From Gammaproteobacteria bacterium (lineage in GTDB: Bacteria > Pseudomonadota > Gammaproteobacteria > Pseudomonadales > Azotimanducaceae): 64,000 nucleotides of DNA. Below the pieces are notes generated by a model. The model was not told the origin of the DNA and searched no databases. It was given only the letters and a program-made list of their open reading frames with translations. Of the stretch, positions 9,045 through 18,219 are shown one piece after another (position 1 is the stretch's first letter; each line of letters opens with the position of its first letter). The stretch is from assembly GCA_004357385.1 (NCBI GenBank), contig SMWF01000026.1, positions 1-64,000 of the forward strand. Reading direction: 5' to 3'. The translations under genes and the position numbers were made by a program.

Positions 9045-9910
9045 AGTTCGGCGTAGCGCTCGATCACCTCGCGCCAGTCGACTGCTTCCTCCGGGCTACC
9101 GATGCTGGCGCCCATGCCCGGCATCGGCGTCACGGGTACCAGAACGCGCCCCACCCCCAATTCGGCAAGCCGCGGAATATCGTCCGGATCCTCCGGAACG
9201 CTGGTCGTAATCTCGAGCGCATCCGGGTCGCGATCGGCCGCCGCCGCGGAATCCCGGGCCAGCTGAATCAACTCCGGCGAGATACCGCGAGCCGGGAAGA
9301 ATCCGTCACCCAGACGACCCGCCCGGCGCGCCGCGGCCTTGGAATGCCCGCCGATGATGACCGGCACGGACCCGCTCACCGGCTGCGGCCGGCAGTAGGC
9401 GCGCTGGAAGCTCACAAAGTCACCCTCGAAGGTCGGGGCATCCTCGCCCCACAGACAGCGCAGCGCCGCCACGTACTCATCGGTTCGGGCACCCCGATCT
9501 TCAAAAGGCACGCCGATCGCTTCGAATTCTTCCTTCAGCCAGCCAACGCCGATGCCGAGCAACACGCGACCGCCGGACATCACGTCCAGTGTTGCGATCT
9601 GCTTGGCCACCACGACGACGCTGTGCTGAGGCAGAATCAATATCCCCGTACCCAGCTTGATGGTGGTGGTGGCTGCCGCCACATAGGCCATCCAGATCAG
9701 CGGATCCGGCAGCGGGAAATCGTGTGCCCCGCCAGCCATTTTGCCGTCCGGGGAGTATGGGTACGCCGACTGGTAGCCCTCCGGGACCACCGTATGCTCC
9801 ACCGTCCAGGCGGATTCGAACCCGGCTTCTTCGCCAGCCTGAACCAGCGCAATCGCCTTGGCCGGGTCCGTGTAGCGGCCCGTGTTGCAGTAGCGCATTC
9901 CGAATTTCAT
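9041..9910 (-). CDS. LLM class oxidoreductase, predicted F420-dependent
   Basis: 289 residues with the luciferase-like monooxygenase barrel: EEAGFESAWTVEHTVVP, IKLGTGILILPQHSVVVVAKQIATLD, GIGVGWLKEEFEAIGVPFEDRG and VPVIIGGHSKAAARRAGRLGDGF. These segments correspond to the actinobacterial F420-dependent LLM subfamily. Whether F420 or FMN is used cannot be proved from sequence. A strong ribosome site (gaggaggctg) precedes ATG 9910. A paralogue with the same motif order lies at 41394-42254. Confidence 0.85.
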   Translation of the reverse strand: MKFGMRYCNTGRYTDPAKAIALVQAGEEAGFESAWTVEHTVVPEGYQSAYPYSPDGKMAGGAHDFPLPDPLIWMAYVAAATTTIKLGTGILILPQHSVVVVAKQIATLDVMSGGRVLLGIGVGWLKEEFEAIGVPFEDRGARTDEYVAALRCLWGEDAPTFEGDFVSFQRAYCRPQPVSGSVPVIIGGHSKAAARRAGRLGDGFFPARGISPELIQLARDSAAAADRDPDALEITTSVPEDPDDIPRLAELGVGRVLVPVTPMPGMGASIGSPEEAVDWREVIERYAEL

Positions 9911-9939
9911 CAGCCTCCTCGCGTGCTGGATCGGCAGGT

Positions 9940-11166
9940 TCAGAACATATTGGCGCAGGTCGGTCGACGCCGGGTCGAGAACAGCTGATCGATCTCGAGG
10001 AGACGCTCCGGACGCGCAACGCGCATCCGGCCCATCCGAGCCAGCCAGGATGCGCTGGTGTGACCGGACACCAGCCCCGCCAGGGCTGATGGATCGAGCT
10101 CGATGTCCACCTCGGCTGAATCCGCGAGCCGTTCGACCTCGACCTCGGCCCCACCGCTGGCCACGCGATAACAGCCGTCGTTCCAGCTACAGATGTCATC
10201 ATTGACCACACCCAGGGTTACCTCCCCGGGCCAGTCGTAGCCGCGTGCGCGCAGCGCGTCCTCGACGTCGACGATCCGTAGCCAGATGCCATCGCCGGTC
10301 CGACGCTGCAACATGCGCGGCTCCAACATCATTGCCGGGGCGGGATCGTCTTCGGGCACCCGGTACCAGCGGATCCGGTTGGCCAGATCGTGGCCCGCCA
10401 GGTACTCCCAGATGCCACGGTAGCCGTCGATGTCGATCCAGCCGAAGTCGAATACCTCCAGCACCTGATCCGCTTCCGGCGTGGTATCCAACTCCTGCCA
10501 CTTGCTGCGATAGATGCAGTAAGCCGTGGGCACCTCGTCCGGGTCGTAGTAGACCGCGGCATAGAGTTTCTGGTTGGGTGGGGCGCGGAACATCAGCTGC
10601 CAAAGCTCGTCACCACGATGCAGCAGCCCACTGCCATCCGCGGTATAGCGTCGGTAGATCTCTCGAAGCGCCGGCAACGCACCGTCTTTATCGAGCAGTT
10701 TCGTGTGCCCCGGCGCCCGCTCACCGAATTGAAAACGGACGTAGCGTGGTTCGACGTCGTATTCAACGAAGGTCGTGCCGAGCCCGTAGCCGAAACGCTG
10801 GTAGATGGCCCCCATCGACGCCCAGAGAATTGAAATGGGTACGCCGTTGTCCTTGCTCTGGTGCAACAGACGGCTGATCAGCTCCCGAACGATGCCGCGG
10901 CGCCGGTAGCCCGGGTCCGTCGACACCAGCGTGACCCCGTCGGCGAGCACGCCGTTGCCGTTGAAGCGCATCTTGAACGGATACTGACCGGACGTCGCCA
11001 CCGGTCTGGCACCATCGAAGGCGCACAACGTCCACTCCGGACGGATCGGCTCCGGTCGCTCGGGATCCGGCGGTTCATTGTTCGCAAACGCGTAGCTCGG
11101 CACCTTCATCAGCGCCTCCATCTCATCCGCCGTGGCGGCGCGGATTTCCAGATTGGTTCCCTTCAC
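9940..11166 (-). CDS. Eis-like GNAT N-acetyltransferase with sterol-carrier-like C-terminal domain
   Basis: 408 residues from GTG 11166, chosen because AAGGAG sits seven bases upstream. Longer in-frame starts run into unrelated sequence. The N-terminal GNAT domain has the acetyl-CoA loop PGYRRRGIVRELISRLL and FGYGLGTTFVEYDV. A second GNAT-like part and a C-terminal SCP2-like domain follow, the three-domain plan of Eis. In mycobacterial Eis the C-terminal Phe carboxylate takes part in catalysis. This protein also ends in Phe (CANMF). Eis acetylates amines of aminoglycosides and peptides. The native substrate here is unknown. Confidence 0.85.
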   Translation of the reverse strand: MKGTNLEIRAATADEMEALMKVPSYAFANNEPPDPERPEPIRPEWTLCAFDGARPVATSGQYPFKMRFNGNGVLADGVTLVSTDPGYRRRGIVRELISRLLHQSKDNGVPISILWASMGAIYQRFGYGLGTTFVEYDVEPRYVRFQFGERAPGHTKLLDKDGALPALREIYRRYTADGSGLLHRGDELWQLMFRAPPNQKLYAAVYYDPDEVPTAYCIYRSKWQELDTTPEADQVLEVFDFGWIDIDGYRGIWEYLAGHDLANRIRWYRVPEDDPAPAMMLEPRMLQRRTGDGIWLRIVDVEDALRARGYDWPGEVTLGVVNDDICSWNDGCYRVASGGAEVEVERLADSAEVDIELDPSALAGLVSGHTSASWLARMGRMRVARPERLLEIDQLFSTRRRPTCANMF

Positions 11167-11283
11167 GCTCTCTCTCCTTGGTGCGTGTCGATGGTTGGGG
11201 CGCACATGGTAAAGGGACCGGTAAGGATTGTCGCCGGCACCGCAATCTGAAAGGATCAGGTTCCCGGCCCCAAGAATCCGCCA

Positions 11284-12339
11284 ATGCTCGACGTTCTCTT
11301 TACCATCGCAATGCTGGCGCTGGCGCTGTGGGTGTTCAGCCGGTTCTATCTTGCGGGTCCGGACCTGAGTGCTTACGACCAACCGGTCGGAACTCCGGTG
11401 ATCTCGGAAGCCCAGGTCAGCCCCGCGCACGAAGGAACGGTCGAGTTCATCCGCAGTAAGGGCCTCGCCGGTTCCGGAGGCGGCCGCGCGGCCTTGCAGA
11501 ACCTCAGGGACGCACACGCCGCAGCCCTGCCGCGCTTCCCTTGCGACGCCGAGATCACACCCGTGGACGTCGATGGGGTGCCGGGCGAATGGGTACTGGC
11601 GACCGGTGCCAATCCGCAACACCGGTTGCTGTATCTGCACGGCGGCGCATTCATCCTCGGCAGCCCGGCGACCCACCGGGGTATCACTTCGGCCCTGTCC
11701 CTCAATGCGGGCGCCGCGGTGTTAGCCATCGACTACCGGCTGCGCCCCGAGCATCCGCATAGCGCGTCCATCGCTGATTGTCAGACGGCGTATCGCTGGA
11801 TCCTCGAACATGGGCCCGACGGCGGGTCCCAAGCCGATGCATTGTTCGTCGCCGGTGACTCCGCGGGTGGCATGCTTACCCTGATGTTGATCGCGTGGGC
11901 GCGCGATCAGGGTCTGCGCCCCGTCAATGCCGCAGCGGCGCTTGCACCGGCAACGAATACCACCGGTGGGGCCCCGAGCATGGTGACCAATGTCGACACA
12001 GACCCTTACCTGGGCCCGGGTCTGGGCAAGTTCACTCGCATTCCTCGTACGGTGACCTTGCTGCTGCAGTGGGCGCTGCTGCGCATGCGCCCCTGCGACC
12101 CCATGGTCTCACCGATATTCGGCGATCTGGCCGGGCTGCCTCCCCTGCTGATTCAGGCGAGCGAAGCGGAGATGCTGATCGACGATTGCCGACGCTACGC
12201 CAACAAAGCGGTCGCGTCGGGTTCCCCGGTGATCCTCCAGACCTGGCCAAAGCTGGTGCACGTCTGGCACATGTTCGGCCAACCGGAGTCAGACGACGCG
12301 TTGCGCCGAATCGGCGAGTTCTTGTTACAGCACACCTGA
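11284..12339 (+). CDS. alpha/beta hydrolase, hormone-sensitive-lipase family esterase
   Basis: 351 residues. A hydrophobic N-terminal helix (MLDVLFTIAMLALALWVF) suggests a membrane anchor. The HSL-family signature HGGAFILGSP (oxyanion hole) is near residue 119, the nucleophile in GDSAGGML near 194, and the His in LVHVWHMF near the end, with a late Asp in the SEAEMLIDD region. It likely hydrolyses short-chain esters or lactones. It diverges from the Eis-like gene. Its last 15 bases overlap the end of the convergent CDF transporter gene. Confidence 0.87.
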   Translation: MLDVLFTIAMLALALWVFSRFYLAGPDLSAYDQPVGTPVISEAQVSPAHEGTVEFIRSKGLAGSGGGRAALQNLRDAHAAALPRFPCDAEITPVDVDGVPGEWVLATGANPQHRLLYLHGGAFILGSPATHRGITSALSLNAGAAVLAIDYRLRPEHPHSASIADCQTAYRWILEHGPDGGSQADALFVAGDSAGGMLTLMLIAWARDQGLRPVNAAAALAPATNTTGGAPSMVTNVDTDPYLGPGLGKFTRIPRTVTLLLQWALLRMRPCDPMVSPIFGDLAGLPPLLIQASEAEMLIDDCRRYANKAVASGSPVILQTWPKLVHVWHMFGQPESDDALRRIGEFLLQHT

Positions 12340-13266
12340 GCCGATTCCAGAGCGCCTACGAATAGAAAGAGATTCCGCCTCCACGAAGACCTTTTTGACG
12401 TCGGGGAACTCCTCGCGAATGCGCCGATCGAGTCCCTCGATCGCATATTCGAGTTGCTCGATGGCAACGGTGTCTTCGAACTCCAGGCTCAACGTCACCA
12501 GTACATACTCGGGACCCATGTGCATGGTGAGCACTTCGTTCACCCGCACCACGATGTCCAGGGAAGCGGCGATGCGCTTGATCCCGGCAACCACTTCCGG
12601 GCGCGCGCCTTCCCCGATGAGCAGTCCCTTGGTTTCGTACGCAAGCCAGAGTGCTGCACCGCCGAGAATCGTCCCGATAACCACCGAGGCCATGCCATCG
12701 TACAACCCGTTGCCCGTGAGCTGCGTCATCCCCACTCCAGCAAACGCGACCACGAGCCCGAGCAGCGCGGCGCTGTCCTCGAACAGCACCACGAACAATG
12801 TCGGATCCTTACCGGTGCGTACCGCCTGGAAGTACCCCTGGCGGCCCTTGGCCTTGCCGAACGCGGTGAACGCGAACCACCAGGCGCCGGCCTCGAACAG
12901 GACCGCCAGACTCAGCACCACGTAGTTGATGAGCGGATTGACCAACTCCGCGGGCCGCAGGATGTGTTGCACCCCCTGGTAGATCGACACCCCGGCACCC
13001 ACGGCGAAGATCAGGATGGCCACCACGAAGCTCCAGAAGTAGATTTCCTTGCCGTGGCCGAACGGAAAGTTCTCGTCAGCGGGCTGCCTGGCGCGCCTCA
13101 GACCGTGCAGCAGCAGCAATTGGTTGCCGGTATCGACCAGGGAGTGAATCCCCTCGGAGGCCATGGCGGAACTGCCGGTCATCGAAGCTGCCACAAACTT
13201 CGTCAGCGCGATCAGCGAGTTACCGGCCAATGCGGCGTAGATCACTTTCTTGGTGTCACCCGCCAC
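12325..13266 (-). CDS. cation diffusion facilitator family transporter
   Basis: 313 residues from a GTG start with gaggaccattc upstream. Family motifs are the metal-binding H-x3-D in SEGIHSLVDTGNQ on the second helix and YDGMASVVIG on the fifth. A C-terminal cytoplasmic regulatory domain follows, containing VVRVNEVLTMHMGPEYVLV. CDF proteins export Zn, Fe, Mn or Co ions by proton exchange. The metal is not predictable with confidence. The gene diverges from an OmpA-family gene. Confidence 0.9.
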   Translation of the reverse strand: MAGDTKKVIYAALAGNSLIALTKFVAASMTGSSAMASEGIHSLVDTGNQLLLLHGLRRARQPADENFPFGHGKEIYFWSFVVAILIFAVGAGVSIYQGVQHILRPAELVNPLINYVVLSLAVLFEAGAWWFAFTAFGKAKGRQGYFQAVRTGKDPTLFVVLFEDSAALLGLVVAFAGVGMTQLTGNGLYDGMASVVIGTILGGAALWLAYETKGLLIGEGARPEVVAGIKRIAASLDIVVRVNEVLTMHMGPEYVLVTLSLEFEDTVAIEQLEYAIEGLDRRIREEFPDVKKVFVEAESLSIRRRSGIGSGVL

Positions 13267-13444
13267 GAATGGTCCTCATCCGAATAGTCCGCTCAGCCTA
13301 TCAAAAAGGGCCCCAAGCGTAGTTTTTTGCGCCAGCTCACGTTTCCCGTGTGGCAAGGATCGCAACTTGCGCAGCGCCGTCCGCGTATCGTGACATGTGA
13401 AAGAAATCCCGGTTGCGGGACTCGATGAGTAAGGGACGACTGAC

Positions 13445-14905
13445 ATGAAAACCCACGCTGCTATCCTCTTCCTGTTGACGTTTCTGCTGCTGCCGTGTGC
13501 CGCGCAGGCCAACACACTCGCGCTGACCAACATGCGCGGACCGCTGTTCGAGGACGTCGACCGCTCGCTGGCCCACGCCCGGGAACTCAGTGCCGACGTG
13601 CTCGCGCCGACCAGTTACAACCGTGCCATGAGCTACTATCAGCGGGCTGAGGCCAAACTGACCCGGGCCGGCAGCATTGAATCGATCCGCAAGAACCTGC
13701 AACGGGCCGAGGATTACTTCCTCAAAGCCAGCGCCGCAGCGGAGGTTGCCCAGGCGGCCTTCGAAACCACGATCAGGGCCCGCAACGACGCACACAGTGC
13801 CGACGCGCTCAACTACGCAACGCGAAGCTGGGACGCGGCAGAGTTGAATTTCTCCGAAGCCACGCGGCGCATGGAACAGGGCAGCATCAAATATGCCCAG
13901 CGCTACGCAGAGAAAGCCGAACTCGGCTATCGCGAGGCGGAACTCGAAGCGATCAAGGTCAACTATCTGAGCGAGACCAAGACGCTGCTCAAACAAGCGG
14001 ATGAACTGCGCGCCGATAAATACGCGCCCGTGTCATTCGCCCGCGCCTCTGAGTTGCTGCGGATCGCCGAAACCGAGCTGAACTCGAACCGGTACGACAC
14101 CGATCGCCCCCGCAGCCTGGCGCTGGACGCCAAGCACAATGCCAGGCACGCAATCTACGTGTCCCGGCTGACACGCAAGCTGCGTGCTCGCGCCACGTCC
14201 CTGGAGGCAATTCTGCTGGACTGGGAAACGGCCCTGCGCGAACTCGGCGCGGTCCTGGACCAACCGATCTACTTCGACGAGGGCGAAGATCAGGCCGTCG
14301 CCCAGCTGCTGGCCGCAATGCGCAGCGTCATCGCCCAACAAGACCAGGCACTCCAGGAGCTCGAAGACAATCGCGCCCAGGTCAGGGCTCTGAACGCCGA
14401 ACTCGCTTCCCTGCACGAGCGGCTGGGCGGAGAAAACGAAACGATCGCCAAGCTGAGCGAGCTGCTGGATAAGCAGAAACGCCATCGTCAACGGTTTGCA
14501 TCGCTGGAGTCCATGTTCGCCGAGAACCAGGCAAGCGTGATGCGCAAAGGCGGCGACGTGATCATCCGTATGATCGGTCTGAATTTCGACAGCGGCGATG
14601 CCGCGCTGAAACCGCAACACGATGCGTTGTTGAAAATTCTCGAAGACGCCATCTCGACGTTTCCGGAAAGCAAGGTGGTCGTCGAGGGCCATACCGACGC
14701 CTTCGGCTCGGATGCGCAGAACCTCCAGTTGTCCCAGGCACGCGCCGATTCCGTGGTGTACTACCTGCTGAACAACATGCCGATATCACCCGCCAACCTG
14801 AGCTCCATAGGCTATGGAGAATCACGCCCGGCTGCGAACAATGAAACGGCCGCAGGGCGAACCCGCAACCGCCGTATCGACGTGGTGATTTACCCTAGCT
14901 GGTAA
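13445..14905 (+). CDS. OmpA family protein with DUF4398-like N-terminal region
   Basis: 486 residues. A signal peptide ending in AAQA directs export. The central portion, about residues 30-370, is helical and coiled, rich in Ala, Glu and Arg, with a DUF4398-like start (ADVLAPTSYNRAMSYYQRAE). The C-terminal 110 residues form an OmpA-like peptidoglycan-binding domain: VVVEGHTDAFGSDAQN, LSQARADSVVYYL and TRNRRIDVVIYPSW. The predicted role is a periplasmic envelope protein that contacts peptidoglycan. The stop lies three bases from the end of the opposite hypothetical gene. Confidence 0.88.
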   Translation: MKTHAAILFLLTFLLLPCAAQANTLALTNMRGPLFEDVDRSLAHARELSADVLAPTSYNRAMSYYQRAEAKLTRAGSIESIRKNLQRAEDYFLKASAAAEVAQAAFETTIRARNDAHSADALNYATRSWDAAELNFSEATRRMEQGSIKYAQRYAEKAELGYREAELEAIKVNYLSETKTLLKQADELRADKYAPVSFARASELLRIAETELNSNRYDTDRPRSLALDAKHNARHAIYVSRLTRKLRARATSLEAILLDWETALRELGAVLDQPIYFDEGEDQAVAQLLAAMRSVIAQQDQALQELEDNRAQVRALNAELASLHERLGGENETIAKLSELLDKQKRHRQRFASLESMFAENQASVMRKGGDVIIRMIGLNFDSGDAALKPQHDALLKILEDAISTFPESKVVVEGHTDAFGSDAQNLQLSQARADSVVYYLLNNMPISPANLSSIGYGESRPAANNETAAGRTRNRRIDVVIYPSW

Positions 14906-14908
14906 CGC

Positions 14909-15571
14909 TTAGATACGACGCCCGTGCCACGCCTCGATTGCGCTTCGCACGTCGGAGTGATCGACCATTAAGGGTACGCATTCCGCCGCAAAGGCATCGA
15001 CGAAGCGTCGGCTTGAATAGGGTGGGGTCTCAACCAGATACGCACAGATTCCACGAAAGCTGACGCTGGAGAAATAGACCGGCGAACCGCCGGCATTGGG
15101 AACCCGTTTCAATACCCAATCCCCCTTGCTTCGGCTGCCAGGAGCCTTCAGGAACAATGCGTCGATCGATCCGTCGGTACCTTCAGCGGCAACCTGTCTC
15201 CATTCTCTGGAGCGACGCGTGCCACACACCCCGAAGGACGGATCGCCCGCCAGTGTGTCGAGCCAGACGCGCAACTGCTCCACATCGCTGGGCGGGACGG
15301 TTCGTCCTGACGCGCGACGTTCTTCGATTCCTTCCGGCGGTGGCGCCAGCCGGGAGATTTCTTCCGCCAGGATCGAATACCCCGAGTGCCGAAGTTCGTC
15401 CAGCAGACTGGGCGAAAAGCTCAACCCCTCCGCCAGTCGTTTCTTGCAGAGCGAGTTGTTGTCAATCGTCCCGCCAATGCCACCCGCGGCACGCCAGACG
15501 ATCCGACAGCGCTGGCCATCAGTGTTCAGGAATGCAGTGGTTTTCGGCCAATGCAGATCGAAATTGTGCAT
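14909..15571 (-). CDS. hypothetical protein
   Basis: About 220 residues from ATG 15571, chosen because gggag lies eight bases upstream. An in-frame GTG at 15607 adds 12 residues and has no ribosome site. No signal peptide or membrane helix. I do not recognise the family. The protein has a polar middle part with SRLAPPPEGIEERRASG and a more hydrophobic C-terminal part. Its composition and codon use look coding, and no other frame competes well. It converges on the OmpA-family gene and follows the CFA-synthase-like gene on the same strand after a gap of about 170 bases. Confidence 0.6.
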   Translation of the reverse strand: MHNFDLHWPKTTAFLNTDGQRCRIVWRAAGGIGGTIDNNSLCKKRLAEGLSFSPSLLDELRHSGYSILAEEISRLAPPPEGIEERRASGRTVPPSDVEQLRVWLDTLAGDPSFGVCGTRRSREWRQVAAEGTDGSIDALFLKAPGSRSKGDWVLKRVPNAGGSPVYFSSVSFRGICAYLVETPPYSSRRFVDAFAAECVPLMVDHSDVRSAIEAWHGRRI

Positions 15572-15740
15572 GGGTCGTGCTCCCAGGAGCTCAGTCCTTT
15601 CGATCACAAGTTAACTCGTTGCGGGGCCCGAGGTCTGCGGCAAACTTCTCATCCGACACACCACCGCGAGGAATTACCAACGGCGTCACGAGATCCTTGT
15701 GAACTCGTTCAGCTGAGACGATGCTTGTCCGGTGCGGCCG

Positions 15741-17060
15741 TCAGCCCGTCATGGAGTCGGCCGAACCGCCGTCGGCCCGCGTCCGATACATGTAGTCACG
15801 GGTCAGCGGTACCGTATTGTCGTTGGCGCGCGCGAACAGAACCTGAAACAACTGCAGGTTGCCCATCAGAAACGCGGCACTGGAACCCGCCAGATACAAC
15901 CGCCAGGCGCGCACGAAATTTTCGTCGAATTTCGCGGCCGTCTCGTCTGCAACCGATTCGAAGCGCAACCACCACTCTCGACAGGTGCGGGCATAGTGCA
16001 GGCGCAAGTTCTCCACATCGAGCACCGAGAATCCGACCGGCTCGAACACGTCCATTATCTGGGCGAGGCTCGGCACGCTGCCGCCCGGGAAAATATTGCG
16101 CTCTATCCACGGATTGAGCGATTCAGACCAGCTGCGGCCAATGGAATGTACCAGCCCACGCCCCCCTTCCTTGAGCGTCCGGTCGATCGTGTGCCCCAGC
16201 ACGGGAAAGTTCTTCAACCCAACATGCTCGAGCATGCCGATGGAGACGAACGCATCGAAGTCACCGCACGCATTGCGATAGTCGTCTTCGACGAAGGTAA
16301 CCCGATCTTCCAGGCCTTCCACCCGCGTGCGCTCGTTGGCATACACGATCTGCTCGTGGGAAATGTTGTAGGCCGTCACCTCGACGCCATAGTTGCGCGC
16401 CATGTAGCGTGCCAGCGAACCCCACCCACAACCGGTCTCCAGAACCCGCTGGCCTTCCTTCAGCTCCAGCTTCCGGCAGACATGATCCATCTTTGCGAGC
16501 TGAGCTTGTTCGAGCGTCGTGGCCGAATCCGGAAAGTACGCGCAGGTGTACGACATTTCGTCGTCCAGCCACCGCGAATAGAATTCGTTGCCGAGATCGT
16601 AATGGCTGTGAATATTTTCCTTCGCTTTCAGCTTCGACGTGCCGCGTGGCCGATACACCCGGTTGATGAACCTCCGGCGCATCGAATTGGGCGGCATCGC
16701 ACGCCTGTTAGCTGAAGCGAGCTCGACGAGAACGTCGATCGGATCGCCCTCCATCGTTATGCTGCCGTCGACATAACCATCGGCGAATGTCATTTCTGGT
16801 GAACTACAGATTCTGAACAGGGTTGCACGGTTCGGAAACGTCAGCGCTCCCACGGCACTCATGCCCGGATCATGGACAGCTTCACCGTCCCAGAGGGAAA
16901 ATCGAACCTTGGGCCTGCCAACGACCCGCACCATTGCGCCAAGCAGCCAACGATCGAACCCCGTCGGGCTGGATACCATGCGCCGCATCCGTCTTTTTTC
17001 CACCAGGCGACCCGAACGATCTGTGGTCAGGTGAATTTCTTCGTTGGCCATGCCACTCAT
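15741..17060 (-). CDS. cyclopropane-fatty-acyl-phospholipid synthase family SAM methyltransferase
   Basis: 439 residues. The N-terminal SCP2-like portion is followed by HSHYDLGNEFYSRWLDDEMSYT, a hallmark of CFA synthases. The SAM-binding motif is LETGCGWGSLARYMA, with VEDDYRN and SIGMLEHVG after it and the C-terminal helical region. These enzymes transfer a methylene or methyl group from SAM to double bonds of membrane phospholipids. The start ATG overlaps the stop of the upstream flavoprotein gene by four bases (ATGA), so the two are coupled and probably modify the same lipid. Confidence 0.88.
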   Translation of the reverse strand: MSGMANEEIHLTTDRSGRLVEKRRMRRMVSSPTGFDRWLLGAMVRVVGRPKVRFSLWDGEAVHDPGMSAVGALTFPNRATLFRICSSPEMTFADGYVDGSITMEGDPIDVLVELASANRRAMPPNSMRRRFINRVYRPRGTSKLKAKENIHSHYDLGNEFYSRWLDDEMSYTCAYFPDSATTLEQAQLAKMDHVCRKLELKEGQRVLETGCGWGSLARYMARNYGVEVTAYNISHEQIVYANERTRVEGLEDRVTFVEDDYRNACGDFDAFVSIGMLEHVGLKNFPVLGHTIDRTLKEGGRGLVHSIGRSWSESLNPWIERNIFPGGSVPSLAQIMDVFEPVGFSVLDVENLRLHYARTCREWWLRFESVADETAAKFDENFVRAWRLYLAGSSAAFLMGNLQLFQVLFARANDNTVPLTRDYMYRTRADGGSADSMTG

Positions 17061-18079
17061 ATCGCTCCCTCATTCACTTCCAGGACCCCCAGCCGTCGGC
17101 GCAGGAACCGCTCCAGCCACTTCGACAGGCGCCGCTCTCGACCGAACATCGTCGGCAAGCTGAAGAAATCGAGATGCTCGAGCGAGTATTCGGCACCGGT
17201 CAAGATCGCCTGGGCGGCAAGTCTGCCACTGGCAACAGCCGGACCAATTCCTTCACCGAGGTCCCGGGTCGCCAGTCCCACCGCATCGCCGACGATAAAG
17301 GCATTGTCCACCCGCACGGTTCCCAGATGATCCCGCAGAAAATAGCTGTAGCCCTTCGGGGCGTACTGCACCTCACCCACGGAACCCTCCTGGTCTAACA
17401 GATCCATATGGTGGTGCCAGTGGGTTTTGATGTCCTGGCCCGAATCCTTCAGCGCCTCGGCCACTCCGCCAACACCACAATTCAGGAATCCATCGGCCTT
17501 TGGCACGTACCAGGCATAGCCTGGCAACCCCTTGCGAAAGAACCAGAGATGGCAACGTTCGTCGTGCCATTCATAAGGGAATTCGTGTTCGAAGGTCGTG
17601 GTCTGCATACCCTTCGAGCGCGGATTCTGATCGCGAAACAGGGATCGATACACGGGGCACCGTGTGCCGCCCGCACCGACCAGATAGCGGGCACGATATT
17701 GGCCGTCGATCACGTAGTCGCCGTCATCCCCGGCAATTTCGCGAACGGTATGTCGATGAACAACGGCACCGCTGCGCTTGAGCAGGTAGTCGTCGAGCTC
17801 GCAGCGCCTTATCGAGTGCTGAACGGTGTTCAGTCTGAACTTCAAGCCGCGGATGTGCATGACCAGATGATCGAAGGTATTGAAGCGGTGTGGATAGCTG
17901 GACGGATCGAGTTCCAGATCCGCGACCGCCTCCGGGGTGATCCAGCCGGCGCACAATTTCGTGCGCGGAAACTCGTCGCGTTCGAGCACACCCACCGCGA
18001 AACCGCCCTGTACCAGTTCGCGCGCGCAGGTTGACCCAGCCGGGCCCCCACCGACTATCAGAACATCGTAGGACTGCAT
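17057..18079 (-). CDS. geranylgeranyl reductase family FAD-dependent oxidoreductase
   Basis: 340 residues. The N-terminal dinucleotide motif VLIVGGGPAGSTCARELVQGG binds FAD, and LCAGWITPEAV and AFIVGDAVGLATRDLGEGIGPAVASGR (shown in parts) are the middle and third flavin contacts of the geranylgeranyl reductase / digeranylgeranylglycerophospholipid reductase group. Family members reduce isoprenoid or other lipid double bonds. A good ribosome site (gagggataggttgtc) precedes ATG 18079, and a promoter lies about 60 bases upstream. It is translationally coupled to the downstream CFA-synthase-like gene. Confidence 0.85.
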   Translation of the reverse strand: MQSYDVLIVGGGPAGSTCARELVQGGFAVGVLERDEFPRTKLCAGWITPEAVADLELDPSSYPHRFNTFDHLVMHIRGLKFRLNTVQHSIRRCELDDYLLKRSGAVVHRHTVREIAGDDGDYVIDGQYRARYLVGAGGTRCPVYRSLFRDQNPRSKGMQTTTFEHEFPYEWHDERCHLWFFRKGLPGYAWYVPKADGFLNCGVGGVAEALKDSGQDIKTHWHHHMDLLDQEGSVGEVQYAPKGYSYFLRDHLGTVRVDNAFIVGDAVGLATRDLGEGIGPAVASGRLAAQAILTGAEYSLEHLDFFSLPTMFGRERRLSKWLERFLRRRLGVLEVNEGAI

Positions 18080-18134
18080 GACAACCTATCCCTCAACCCC
18101 ATTCTGCCAGACCGCAAACTGCAGAAGATCGAGA

Positions 18135-18163
18135 ATAGTGTAAGCGCGTTGCACGAATGTCAA
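18135..18163 (-). promoter_or_regulatory. sigma-70-like promoter of the flavoprotein / CFA-synthase operon
   Basis: On the minus strand TTGACA (18163-18158) and CACTAT (18140-18135) are separated by 17 bases. This places transcription start about 50 bases before ATG 18079. Confidence 0.5.
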
Positions 18164-18194
18164 AGTATGGGCAACGCATGGACGCGCTCCACGA

Positions 18195-18214
18195 CGCGCG
18201 CGGCGCCGCGCGCG
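18195..18214. repeat. perfect 20-bp GC palindrome after the MOSC gene
   Basis: The two arms cgcgcgcggc and gccgcgcgcg are exact reverse complements with no loop. The palindrome starts five bases past the stop of the minus-strand MOSC gene and could end that transcript as an RNA hairpin. No T-run follows. Confidence 0.5.
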
Positions 18215-18219
18215 CTGAC

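Noticed and set aside
13276-13533. A small minus-strand ORF between the CDF and OmpA genes
   Set aside because: It overlaps the OmpA-family signal peptide in antisense and has no recognisable motifs.
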